Shown: piece by piece, positions 55,601-61,100 of the stretch
How positions within the stretch are numbered: the first letter of the stretch is position 1
Layout of the letters: the number at the start of each line of letters is the position of its first letter
DNA from: Poriferisodalis sp965203655
Lineage (GTDB): Bacteria; Actinomycetota; Acidimicrobiia; Acidimicrobiales; Poriferisodalaceae
Direction: 5' to 3'
Assembly (NCBI RefSeq): GCF_965203655.1
Contig: NZ_CBDBDD010000006.1
Coordinates: forward strand, 413,704 to 477,703
DNA length: 64,000 nt
Translations under genes and position numbers: made by a program
The notes under the pieces: generated by a model
What the model saw: only the letters and a program-made list of their open reading frames with translations
The model's database searches: none
What the model was told of the DNA's origin: nothing

Positions 55601-58181
55601 GTGACCACACCACATCATCCGGAGCACCCGGAGCACTTGGCACATCCCAAGTCCTCACACGCTGCGCGGCACTGGAGGTGAATATCTGACTCGCAACCAG
55701 GTGGGCGCGGACGTCGTACGAGGCTCCCCTCGCCAAACCGGTGAACACATGGCTGTCAGCGGTGCTCGCCGCTCCGTCGCGGGACACGCCGTCCGGCAGC
55801 GAATGAGACCGGCCCGGCACCGGCCACTGCGCCTCGGCCGCCTTGATCTGGACCACCAGCTCATAGGTGTTCGCATCCGGGTTGACCGTGACAACGGTCA
55901 GCGTCGGTGCGCCGCCGGCCGCGCCCGCAGTAGCCGACGTGACCGCAGGAACCACGCCCAGCGGGGTACCCGAGGCAGTCGCCCAGGAACTGGCCCCCAA
56001 GCTGTTTCTGGCCCTGACCCGCACATCGTGGCTCTCGCCGTTCGTCAGGCCGCTGAGTACCGAGTGCCAGCAGAGGACGCAAGAGGGATGAAGGGCTGCG
56101 GTGCCGTCCACCCAACCCGTCGACGGATCATTGGGTGTCGACGCCGCCTGGTCGGCCGCCGAGGTCTCCTTGTACTGGACCTCGTAGCCAGTGACGGACA
56201 GTCGTTTTTCTAGTTGGTTTCCGCCTATGAACTCGTGAGGAGTAGCCCAAGAATCGCCGACCGAATGATAGAGAACATCCAGCCCCGCGTCCCGCGCAGT
56301 CACCACCGGGGCCGTCTGGTACCCGTCAATGCTGATCTCCACCCGCTGATCGTCGGTCCATGAGGGACCGCCGCTCCAAGTCGCAGTGCTCCCATTCAAC
56401 GACAGCGGATAGACAATCCCGTCGTTCCCCCCGACTCTGACGAACGCCGCAAACCCCGCAAGGCTGTCCCCAGCCGCATCCAAGTCCATGACCAGATCGC
56501 CGTCGGCCTCCACATGGAGAGACGTGACCTGATAGGACGCGCCGCCGAAACTGAAGCTGTCGTCGACGAGAGCTGTGCTGCAACCGTCCAACCCGCCGGC
56601 ATCGTTGTCGCAGCCCTTCAAGCCTCCGTCGGCGTCGACGGTCAAAACGGTGGACCACAACGACTCGAGGGGACCTCTCGGGGCATCGGGCACACCCCAG
56701 TTCACACTGAACTCCGGACTGGAAGAAGTGCCGACGGTGGAATCACCGATCGTCACGAGATGGCTGCGAACGACATATTCGGTTCCCGTGGTGAAACCCC
56801 TGAAACTGGCGATGTTCCGCACAAGGGGCCCCGGCAGGACACCGGCCGGCAGCGAGTCTCCGGCTGTTCGCGTCGGCCAGGATTCCCCCGCGACCTTGAT
56901 CTGGATCACCACGCTGTAGGCAGACGCATCAGGGCTTTCGGTTTCAAGCCCCAGTACGCCTTTACCGTCGGCCGTGGTCATACGGCGTACGCGCAGTCCC
57001 GGAAGCGGCGGAGGCCCGGCCGATGAAGAGCCGAATTCCCTGTCTTCAACGGTGACGGTCACTGAACGACTTGCACCCGCGGTCACGCCCGGTGGCAGCG
57101 TGCCCAATTCCACAGTGGCCGACTCGCCTTCGATATTGAGATCGGCGACCGTGGTGATCGTGCCGGTGCCAGTGGTCTCGCCGCTTTTGATCGTGATCGA
57201 CGTGAGCGAACCCAAGCCATCGGGGGCTGTCACCGTCACTGGAATCGACAGGTCGCGCGCGGCGAATGGGGCCGACAATGTGGCCGTCACCGAAATGGGC
57301 GAGCCCTCCGGCGGGTCATCGGCTTTTGACAACGACACGGTCCGCGTCGCAGTCGGATCGGGAGTGCCGGCGCCGGTCAGCCAAGAGCTTGCGCCCACAG
57401 CGTTGGTGGCCCGAACCCGCACGTCGTAACCCCTGCGGTTGGTCAACCCCGCTATCTCGGCGATGGTTGCGGTGCCGGCATGGGCGGCATCCACCCAGCC
57501 GGTGGAGGGGTCGCCGGAGGTCGCCGCGGGCTGGTCGGGCGCTGAGGTCTCCTTGTACTCCAGGTCGTAGCCCGTCAAGGTGGCCCCGGGCCCGCCAGTA
57601 TCGGCGGGCGCCTGCCAGCTGACGGTGAGGTTGGCATCGCCCGCGGTAACTTGAAAGGCCGTGGGGGCATCCGGGTCGTCCCACATCGTCACTGAACGCG
57701 TGGAACTAGAGCCAGGAGCAATTGCATTATCGGACCTACGCACCAAGTACACGCGGACCTCATAACGAGTGCCCTTCTTCAGGCCCGTGAACACATCGCT
57801 GAAAGCGAAAGTCCAGTCGTCATAAGTGCTCAGCGCGCTGTCATGGGACACGCCGGCCGGCAGCGAATGCTGCGAGCCTCTCGCGGGCCAACCAGCCGAT
57901 GCCTCCCTAATCAAGACCACAGCCCTGGAAACGCGCCCATCCGGGGAGGTAGCAACTACGGTCAGCGTCGGCTTGCCGTCAGCGCCGGCCCCCGCCGTTA
58001 TTGACCTGACTGATGGCCAACTGGAGAAACTCTGGGCCGACGCAGGCGCGGGCGGCAGCGCCAGCACCATCACCGAGCTCACCATCAACACGGCCAGAGC
58101 ACCGGCGAAGCAGCGCCGCGGAGACAGAGCCGGGCGCGACGCACCGGCTTCGGCGCGAGGTCTCTTGGTGAATCCGGTCAT
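40671..58181 (-). CDS. Giant secreted multidomain fibronectin III / Calx-beta / cadherin-like surface protein (5836 residues)
   Basis: Probably an adhesin or matrix protein. Signal peptide at residues 1-50, cleaved after PASA. About eleven paired Fn3 units follow: an A-type (ITSVTAGAASGTPILTVVTS...VVQIK) then a B-type (GYDVEYKE...DPSTGWVD...YDVRVRA). Five copies of a WSTxLTVD...GCDN-type beta insert lie near residues 510-630, 860-990, 1460-1580, 2380-2500 and 4120-4235. Calx-beta domains are near 1630, 3370, 4900 and 5350; cadherin-like sandwiches near 1855, 3590 and 5020. The tail is a TPPEE-rich linker (5702-5748) and a terminal Fn3. AAGGAG precedes the ATG, 14 bases after the upstream gene. 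No LPXTG, RTX or C-terminal helix is seen. Exact internal repeats are listed separately. Confidence 0.9.
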   Translation of the reverse strand: MTGFTKRPRAEAGASRPALSPRRCFAGALAVLMVSSVMVLALPPAPASAQSFSSWPSVRSITAGAGADGKPTLTVVATSPDGRVSRAVVLIREASAGWPARGSQHSLPAGVSHDSALSTYDDWTFAFSDVFTGLKKGTRYEVRVYLVRRSDNAIAPGSSSTRSVTMWDDPDAPTAFQVTAGDANLTVSWQAPADTGGPGATLTGYDLEYKETSAPDQPAATSGDPSTGWVDAAHAGTATIAEIAGLTNRRGYDVRVRATNAVGASSWLTGAGTPDPTATRTVSLSKADDPPEGSPISVTATLSAPFAARDLSIPVTVTAPDGLGSLTSITIKSGETTGTGTITTVADLNIEGESATVELGTLPPGVTAGASRSVTVTVEDREFGSSSAGPPPLPGLRVRRMTTADGKGVLGLETESPDASAYSVVIQIKVAGESWPTRTAGDSLPAGVLPGPLVRNIASFRGFTTGTEYVVRSHLVTIGDSTVGTSSSPEFSVNWGVPDAPRGPLESLWSTVLTVDADGGLKGCDNDAGGLDGCSTALVDDSFSFGGASYQVTSLHVEADGDLVMDLDAAGDSLAGFAAFVRVGGNDGIVYPLSLNGSTATWSGGPSWTDDQRVEISIDGYQTAPVVTARDAGLDVLYHSVGDSWATPHEFIGGNQLEKRLSVTGYEVQYKETSAADQAASTPNDPSTGWVDGTAALHPSCVLCWHSVLSGLTNGESHDVRVRARNSLGASSWATASGTPLGVVPAVTSATAGAAGGAPTLTVVTVNPDANTYELVVQIKAAEAQWPVPGRSHSLPDGVSRDGAASTADSHVFTGLARGASYDVRAHLVASQIFTSSAAQRVRTWDVPSAPGAPDDVVWSHTFSVSVSDDDGGVQGCASRFVPLSPCGAGKISYRGETLEVFAVYVEANPRFPPGPPRLNLNFEPENNVPGALNKGRLRLGGVGGVVYPLSKGRQGGNWWYWDNPAPPSWTDGQRVTVELIAPADHAAVTAGDASLTVGWEAPKITGGPGVAVTGYGVEYKETLAADRAAITAGDPSTGWVDAAHSGTARSAEITGLTNGTGYDVRVRAENAVGGGPWLTGAGTPVAPPVPGITSVVAGEASGNPILTVVTTNPDSSTYDVVVQVKTSATTGWPARATSHSLPAGVARTSASTTTRHVLTVAKGTAYDVRAHLVAKSDSTVVAASSPESSVTSWDDPGVPTRLVVTADDKKLGVSWMAPADTGGTGVTLTGYDVEYKESSAADRAALTKGDPSTGWVEAGHSGTGTSTAITSLSNGTGYDVRVRAKNAVGESSWLSGDGTPETPVPGITSVTAGAASGTPILTVVTSNPSPGDYDVVVQIKKSDAVWPASRGTSHQLPSGVGHDAAASSAGADVFTGLEKGAVYNIRAHLKTKGATPTALEASSAATTATTWDVPGALSAPTVTAGVGKLTVNWAAPATAGGTDAAVTGYDLGYKESSAPDRDAVVWDATLTVDQRDTIFGCESFSLLANCDVALDDDDFSLGDVDYTVRAISRNSQSGELQLITDSDFGDLVDYSLVIDGSSFPLNHELRNFSAARWGSSLSWSDGQKVRVSLVRKDRSPAAGWVDAGHTGTATTAEIAPLTGGTAYDVRVRATNGVKPGSAWAAVQGTPLAGTFSVTASASAAEGASASLTVTLSENAPASGVEFTVTADYTNPSTATSADVGSITSPVTVASGQTTATVTVPLVDDDLDENDETFTVTIATSASGWAKEGAGKDTATVTILDDDTAGVAVSVSELEVAKGATGSYTVALTSKPAADVTVTPSSSSASASFAPASYTFTPVDWATAREFTVSGVAVGTSVITHVAASSDVGYRIGAGGNPSVDVRVLSTDATLSALSASAGSLSPAFASGTVAYALAVPSGTAGVTLTASTTHSGASMTVGLAGGAKKALAGGEASDAFPLGQQPVKIVITVTAQDGTTTAEYVVTVERAELPVPVVDSVRVGAAVGGGLPFLLVSYSNPDSSRYAVVVQVREGAAGWAARGVAGAGVGLGPGRTYVGTGLKKGTEYWVRAHLVVKSTNSVVEASSAETKVVTWDDPGPPTGLVVAGDASRLVLSWAAPVDTGGVSLAGYEVEYKADSAPDRASPGRDPSTGWVDVVPGPATTTATIGGLVYGTSYDVRVRATNAAGASSWVSGTGVAADRSDASLKSLGAALTDAEGTAVALTPRRLTLGSRFTVRVDDDVTEVKVTAVPTVAGATVTIDGASGGSKVVALGYGDNTVTVVVTALDGTTAKTYTIVAKRAYPVPTITSAVAGAHSDGTPKATVVTSNPDSAAYTVVVQVKEASAAWPARAAAHSLPAGVSRASSSTADSHVLVGLAKGTAYLVRAHLVTKAATPAVVDDSSSEKAFTAWDDPGAPGGPDTAAWSTTLTVDAAGGLLGCDNAPGGLDDCADALGSDGFSFGGKTLEVTELYVDTGGNLYLKVATADDAPVGLRAAKLRIGGAGGVSYPLTGGLGKLHFWGGGPSWTDGQTVQIELLAPSSTPKLTVGHTKLTVGWFAPADPGGQGAAITGYEVQYKQTSAADQAAVTPADPSTGWVDASHTGTATTVEITGLTNGTAYDVRVRAANAVGNSVWITGSATPADTRPVPVVHWVRAGVYSDKTPRLTFSYANPDSNVYEVVFQIKKKTDAWGARGTDHDLFFFGTGLEKGTEYLVRAHLVVKSGRTVIEASSNEVSVVTWDDPGPPTALMVTGGAAKLALSWTAPADVGGSGASLTGYDVAYKTTAAADVAATTPGDPSTGWVPVSHSGTGTTVEVTGLTAGRAYDVRVRATNATGESSWVSGSGVAGMFFALSAESGSVGEGGLIRLLVEMSPRPAQEVVVPLLRDGRLFKRVRLTPSNPAAYYIVRAAQNEFVTGDVTYVFSLGGLPDGYGADLGWEVLAGYGEVSVTVVDDDAAALVVSVSPARAQAGEQVTFTGRLLSSRSIEVGRLTADSDAASSVSFHDAASGVTLTFAGSGEDRWLNTAAERTATATWTVPDPVAAPGTSFSFVFKENPGERARLAAKDFSSLPVSVRVAHSEPAKTASLADAQAVEGADLEVVASFAPAVTGAGGLPIPLSFVHGWTSSADLGLRPSSFTADPGATSATYTLGTRDDTLVEPDETLAVSFGGNLGHGYNDVSGPATLTITDNDSATLVVSATADGSAVAHGDTVTDLGVALVFSAALSLDGSATAVVPHRSSRDVVLNASVNGRGVGSFRFVDTNRDGLLTGDELNATGTVAWSTNGRAATLSVTPLGWVTHNINAEDFTVNARGQTRATGLTAAAGDTRATLSWQWPDTAPSVNGWRVRHRDRSDPSGAYTVQTLADPAARSFTFTGLTNGRAYGVQIAPYTDGPALWQGTSLVLPAELGTFAVTAATTATEGANASLTVTLSENAPASGVEFTVTADYTNPSTATSADVGSITSPVTVASGQTTATVTVPLVDDDLDENDETFTVTIATSASGWAKEGAGKDTATVTILDDDTAGVAVSVSELEVAKGATGSYTVALTSKPAADVTVTPSSSSASASFAPASYTFTPVDWATAREFTVSGVAVGTSVITHVAASSDVGYRIGAGGNPSVDVRVLSTDATLSALSASAGSLSPAFASGTVAYALAVPSGTAGVTLTASTTHSGASMTVGLAGGAKKALAGGEASDAFPLGQQPVKIVITVTAQDGTTTAEYVVTVNRAVLAVPVVDSVRVGAGTGGLPFLLVSYTNPDSSRYAVVVQVREGSAEWAARGVGGAGVGLGPGRTYVGVGLKKGTAYGVRAHLVVKGTNSVVGASSAETRVVTWDDPGPPTDLVVAGGDSKLVLSWAAPADTGGVSLAGYEVEYKADSAPDRASPGRDPSTGWVDVVPGPATAAATIGGLVNGTSYDVRVRAKNAAGASSWVSGSGVAADPTDASLKSLEVALTDAGGTPVPLTPRRLTLGSRFTVRVDDDVTEVKVSAVPTVAGAAVTVDGTPGAAKVVALGYGDNTVTVVVTAVDGTTAKTYTITAKRAYPVPAVVSVAEGAHSDGTPKATVVTSNPDAAAYTVVVQVKEASAVWPARAAAHSLPAGVSRASSSTADSHEFTGLAKGTAYSVRAHLVTTAATPVVIADSSSEKAFIAWDDPGAPGGPDTAAWSTTLTVDADGGLLGCDNAAGGLDDCADALSSDQLSFGGKTLQVTELYVDADGNLNLKIATAGDAPAGLRAAKLRIGGTNGVSYPLTKGPGKLYFWTGGPTWTDDQQVTVELLAPSNTPTVTPGDAKLTVGWVAPADPGGRGAAITGYGVAYKESSAADRAATVSGDASTGWVAVAHSGTGTSVEITSLTNAVDYDVRVRAENAVGESAWVSASGTPLPDKYFALSAESGSVGEGGLIRLLVEMSPRPAQEVVVPLLRDGRLFKRVRLTPSNPAAYYIVRAAQNEFVTGDVTYVFSLGGLPDGYGADLGWEVLAGYGEVSVTVVDDDAAALVVSVSPARAQAGEQVTFTGRLLSSRSIEVGRLTADSDAASSVSFHDAASGVTLTFAGSGEDRWLNTAAERTATATWTVPDPVAAPGTSFSFVFKENPGERARLAAKDFSSLPVSVRVAHSEPAKTASLADAQAVEGADLEVVASFAPAVTGAGGLPIPLSFVHGWTSSADLGLRPSSFTADPGATSATYTLGTRDDTLVEPDETLAVSFGGNLGHGYNDVSGPATLTITDNDSATLVVSATADGSAVAHGDTVTDLGVALVFSAALSLDGSATAVVPHRSSRDVVLNASVNGRGVGSFRFVDTNRDGLLTGDELNATGTVAWSTNGRAATLSVTPLGWVTHNINAEDFTVNARGQTRATGLTAAAGDTRATLSWQWPDTAPSVNGWRVRHRDRSDPSGAYTVQTLADPAARSFTFTGLTNGRAYGVQIAPYTDGPALWQGTSLVLPAELGTFAVTAATTATEGANASLTVTLSENAPASGVEFTVTADYTNPSTATSADVGSITSPVTVASGQTTATVTVPLVDDDLDENDETFTVTIAAGDSRWAKAGPGQDTATITITDNDDPKSANANLSGLTATSSTAQDGTYTSLALSPAFDAAKTSYAASVLNSVGYVKLTPTVADTGKATVKAGKAGSALSTVMSGSETSAIALAQNADNAITVTVTAENGTEKDYTVTVTTYAVPTLTSVTAGAVGGKPALTVVTSNPDSAGFDVVVQIKESSGGWPASRATSHQLPDGVSRDAAASSAGSDVFTGFEKGAAYTVRAHLVSKGATPAANPGSSPSVEATTWDVPGAPPAPTATAGVGKLTLRWAAPTDAGGAGAAVTGYDVEYKETSAADRAATTTGDPSTGWVDAGHSGTGTRAEIAGLTGGTSYDVRVRARNGIDPGSAWAAARGTPQAELELAFDAVASEEAAGERGQTVRVTATLTEAAAAETTVALSVDNSSTATRHKDYSWFVPRALTIAVGETSVSTMLTVFDDDIAEDSETIVVDARATRTEEGVARTIRAQRQTLTIEDDDTAGVLLVKLHDTGVTGDDWARDVVTAELRTVTALTVSTVVPKDTYSVRLASEPTADVTIAAASVAPGVAVVSGGPLTFTASDWNRNQTLTVTGVASGATLISHISASSDPKYDGVFMDVAVTVTQGHFVPGVPRDVVAANPNGQQSGQLTVAWRPPADDGGDAVTGYDVEYKESAAEDRAAATPGDPRSGWVDSGHTGSGTTTQITGLDKGASYEIRVRAVNSVGPGEWSASAMGTTPEPQEETPPEETPPEETPPEEETQPPEEVPDAPAEVPGPVTGLALSATEKTVTVTWQAPESGGAPDGYIVQLKPVGGGSGKTHRPKAGKLTTTFRNLEPGTAYKVWVRAQNDAGKGERTHARITLPAVPPR
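40675..40930 (-). repeat. C-terminal Fn3 cassette, copy 1 (giant protein)
   Basis: Encodes the final Fn3 module (VTVTWQAPESGGAPDGYIVQ to the end, with THRPKAGKLTTTFRNLEPGT). The same module closes the genes ending at 58195, 62063 and 63725. Near-identical DNA is seen, especially with the 62063 gene, while other Fn3 modules of the same proteins differ strongly. Confidence 0.85.
41011..41055. repeat. 15-bp in-frame minisatellite in the linker of the giant gene
   Basis: Three head-to-tail copies of GGCGGCGTCTCCTCG (the last with one change) encode repeated TPPEE in the stalk before the terminal Fn3 module. Copy-number change would alter stalk length without breaking the frame. Confidence 0.75.
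43216..45155. repeat. 1.94-kb exact direct repeat, copy B
   Basis: Matches 47809-49748 at a constant offset of 4593 with no difference found in the lines compared. It encodes about 646 residues (4342-4988) covering the FALSAESGSVGEGGLIRLLV region, the following beta domains and part of a Calx-beta domain. The sequences on both sides diverge abruptly. Confidence 0.88.
47131..48029. repeat. 0.90-kb exact direct repeat, copy B
   Basis: Matches 52336-53234 at a constant offset of 5205. It encodes residues about 3384-3683, comprising a Calx-beta domain, a sandwich domain (VAVSVSELEVAKGATGSYTV) and most of a cadherin-like domain. It overlaps the 1.94-kb repeat over 47809-48029, so that 221-bp piece exists three times. 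Confidence 0.88.
47809..49748. repeat. 1.94-kb exact direct repeat, copy A
   Basis: Partner of 43216-45155, encoding residues about 2811-3457. The two copies are separated by only 2.65 kb of related but diverged sequence, which makes deletion, expansion or gene conversion by homologous recombination easy. Confidence 0.88.
52269..52278. repeat. G10 tract inside the giant coding sequence
   Basis: Ten consecutive bases encode a Gly-rich step (AVGGGLPFLLV, residue about 1970). The paralogous module near 47069 reads GTGGLPFLLV without the tract. A one-base slip here would truncate the protein to about one third. Confidence 0.7.
52336..53234. repeat. 0.90-kb exact direct repeat, copy A
   Basis: Partner of 47131-48029, encoding residues about 1649-1948. 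Beyond both ends the surrounding modules are still homologous but clearly diverged, so identity is patchy along the gene. Confidence 0.88.
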
Positions 58182-58194
58182 CTGCTAGCGCTCC

Positions 58195-61100
58195 TTACTC
58201 TGGCCCCAAGAGCGGCGGCAGGGTGACGGTGGCGTGGACGCGCTCGCCTTTGCCGGCGTCGTTCTGCGCCCGCACCCACACCTTGTAGGCCGTGCCGGGT
58301 TCGAGGTTGCGGAAGGTGGTCGTGAGCTTGCCCGCCTTGGGACGGTGCGTCGTTCCGTCGCCGCCGCCGACCGGCTTGATATGCACGATGTAGCGGTCGG
58401 GGGCGCCGCCGGACTGGGGGGCCTGCCAGGTGACGGTCACGCTCTTTTTCCCGGCTGCGAGTTGCAGGCCGGTCACCGGGCCCGGGCCGGGCAGCTCCGG
58501 CGGCGATTCGCTCTGCTGCGCCTGCGGTTCGCGCTCCGGCTCGGGCTGTTGAGGATCGGGCTCCTGCGGCGGCGGGTCGAGCTCTTGGAGCGGCGGGTCG
58601 TCCTGCTGGGGTGGCGGGTCGCCCTGGTCGGGTGGCGGGTCGCCCTGGGGTTGGGGTTGGGGTGGGGTTTGGGTGATGTCGATGCGGTAGTTGGTGCGCT
58701 TGCCTGAGATGGTGACCATGAACCACAGCTCGGTGGGGCCGCCGTCTGGTGCGAGGGCCAGCTCGACTGGCGTGCCGGAGGGGCGTATGCGGGTGGGGCG
58801 GGTGTAGGTGGCGGCGCCCCAGCGGGATCCGCCGAACACGCTCGTCCCGTCGGCAAAGACCGGGGTGAGCGTGACGCTCGTCGTGCCCGCCGGGACCGCG
58901 GCCCGGTACGACGTCGTGTCCGGGGCGAAGTCGGGGCTGAGCGCCACCGCCTGCGACCCCGCCGACAGCGCGATGCCGCACAGCGGGCCGCTGTCGGGCT
59001 CGCATTCGGGCAGCTCGGGCTGCTGTTGCTGCTGTTGTCGGGGCTGCTGGTCTTGGCGGGGCCGTTCGACGCGTCGGGGTTCGCGGTCTGTCGATGCGTC
59101 GCCGCGTGTGACGGTGAGGGTGTACTCGCGCGGTGCGGGGGCTTTGGGTGCGTCGACCTCGACGGTGATGACGTTGTCGCCGATCTCGAGGGGAACGTCG
59201 ACTGCGGCGCTGTCGGTGTCGAGGGGTTTGCCGTTGACTTTGGCTGTGGCGGCGGAGTAGACGGTGGCGGGCTTGACGGTGATGCGTGTGACGTCTCGGG
59301 GGACTCGCAGCCCGAAGCTGTCGCTGGGCGAGGAGATGTCCACGTCGCTGGTGGGCAGGCTCTGGGAGGGGTCGGCGGGGTTGACGGTCAGCGAGCGCAG
59401 GCTGAGCCCGGCGGGTCCCATCAGCTTCAGTTCCTGCGCGGACAGCCGCGGCGCGTCGGTCCACGCGCCGATGGAGAGGTGTTCCACGTCGAGCCGCAGG
59501 CACAGCTGCGCCGTTGCCTGCTGTTGGCCGGGGGGTATGGCCAGGTTGTGTCTGCCGTAGAGCCGCGCAGCCGACAGCGCGGTGCCTGCGGGCAGGCAGT
59601 CGCCCCAGTAGGCGGCGCCGACGCCGTTGATGCTGAGATGCACGGTGATGCCCGGCGCGGTGGGCCGGTCGAGGCGCGCGGTGATGGTCACGGCGCCGCC
59701 CGCTGCGGCGTCTTGGGGTTCGACGCTGAGGGTCAGCGCGGTGGGCGGGTTCGGCCCCAGCACCCGCACCTTGACGCCCGCCTTCACGACATACGGGCCC
59801 GAAAATCCCGCAGTGACCGTCATCGTGCGGCCCGCGGCCGCCGCGGTCGCGCACAGCTTCACCGTCGTCTCCTGCCCGCCGGGGGCAATCATGCCGGCCG
59901 TGCCGTGCTCCCAGGCGCAGTCGGGCCCCCAGCGCGCCCCGCCGCCGTCGCCTGAGGTGTCGAACCACACCTCGGTCAACGTCAACGCGGGCCGGTCCAG
60001 GCGGGCCGTCACCGTCACCGAGCCGCCATGCGCGATGGCGCCAGGGGCCACGCCCAGCGTCAGCGCCGGCGGCGGCGGAGGCGGAGGCGCCGCCGACGTG
60101 CCCGCGCCGGTGGACCAGCGGCTCGCCGCCTGGCCGCCGGAGAACTGGCGCACCCGCACGTCATAGGCCGTGCCGTTGACCAGCCCCCCAACGGTGTACT
60201 CGGTGCGGTAGAGGTACTCCGTCACCCACGTCGAGCCGTTGATGAGCGCCCTGGGCGCCACCCAGCCGGTCGACGGGTCGCCCGGCGCGGTCGCGTCCGC
60301 ATCGGGCGCCGAGGACGCCTTCCAGTTCACCTCGTAGGCCGTGTTCGGCCCGACCGGCTTGTTCCACGTCAGCGCCAGCGCCCCGTCGCCCGACTCCACC
60401 GACAGATCCAGGCCGGTCGGGTCGCGGTCGCGGTCCCATATCTCCACCGTTTGCGATTCCGGGTAGTCCTCGTAGTAGGGACTGAAGATCTCTTCCGCGC
60501 GCTGGGTCGGGTACGCCTGCGAACCCCTCAACAACCCCGAGGGCAGCGGCGAGCCCAGCGCCACCGTGAAGGTCTCGTCGTCGTCGTCGTCGTCGCGCAC
60601 CGTGGTGATCGTGGTCTCGCCGATGATCTTGCCGGCTTTGATCGTGACGGTCGCGGGTGAAGGCGCCACGTAGTCCCCGGACTCCGCCGTGCCCGCAGTC
60701 ACCGTCAGCGGTATCGTCACGTCGCTCGCCAGCGCCGCGGTCAGCACAGCCTTCACCTTCACTGTGTCGCCCTCCGCCACGCCCACGGTGGCAATGACTG
60801 AGACCACCCGGCGGTGGGAGACGGTGAGCCGCTCCGTGTCGGACAGGCTCAAGTCGGCGCACTCGACCGTGTAAATGAGGTACGCGTCTCTCGGTGGGCC
60901 CAAGACCCGAAGCGCAATCTCCGCGCTCGTCTGGCCGGCCGCGATGACCAGTGTGCGAGTGTCCGTCCCGCGTTGGACCGAATAGTGTACGACCGAGTAG
61001 CTGATGACGCAGTGGGTGTCGGTCAACGCCGGACGGTCCAGCGTCGCGATCAGGCTGAACGGTATGCCCGGGCTCAGGGTCGTGCCCGTCCCCGTGCTCA

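Noticed and set aside
60571..60600. A TCG trinucleotide run in the 1247-residue gene as a phase-variation tract
   Set aside because: Triplet changes keep the frame and only alter the length of an Asp run, so it is not an on/off switch.
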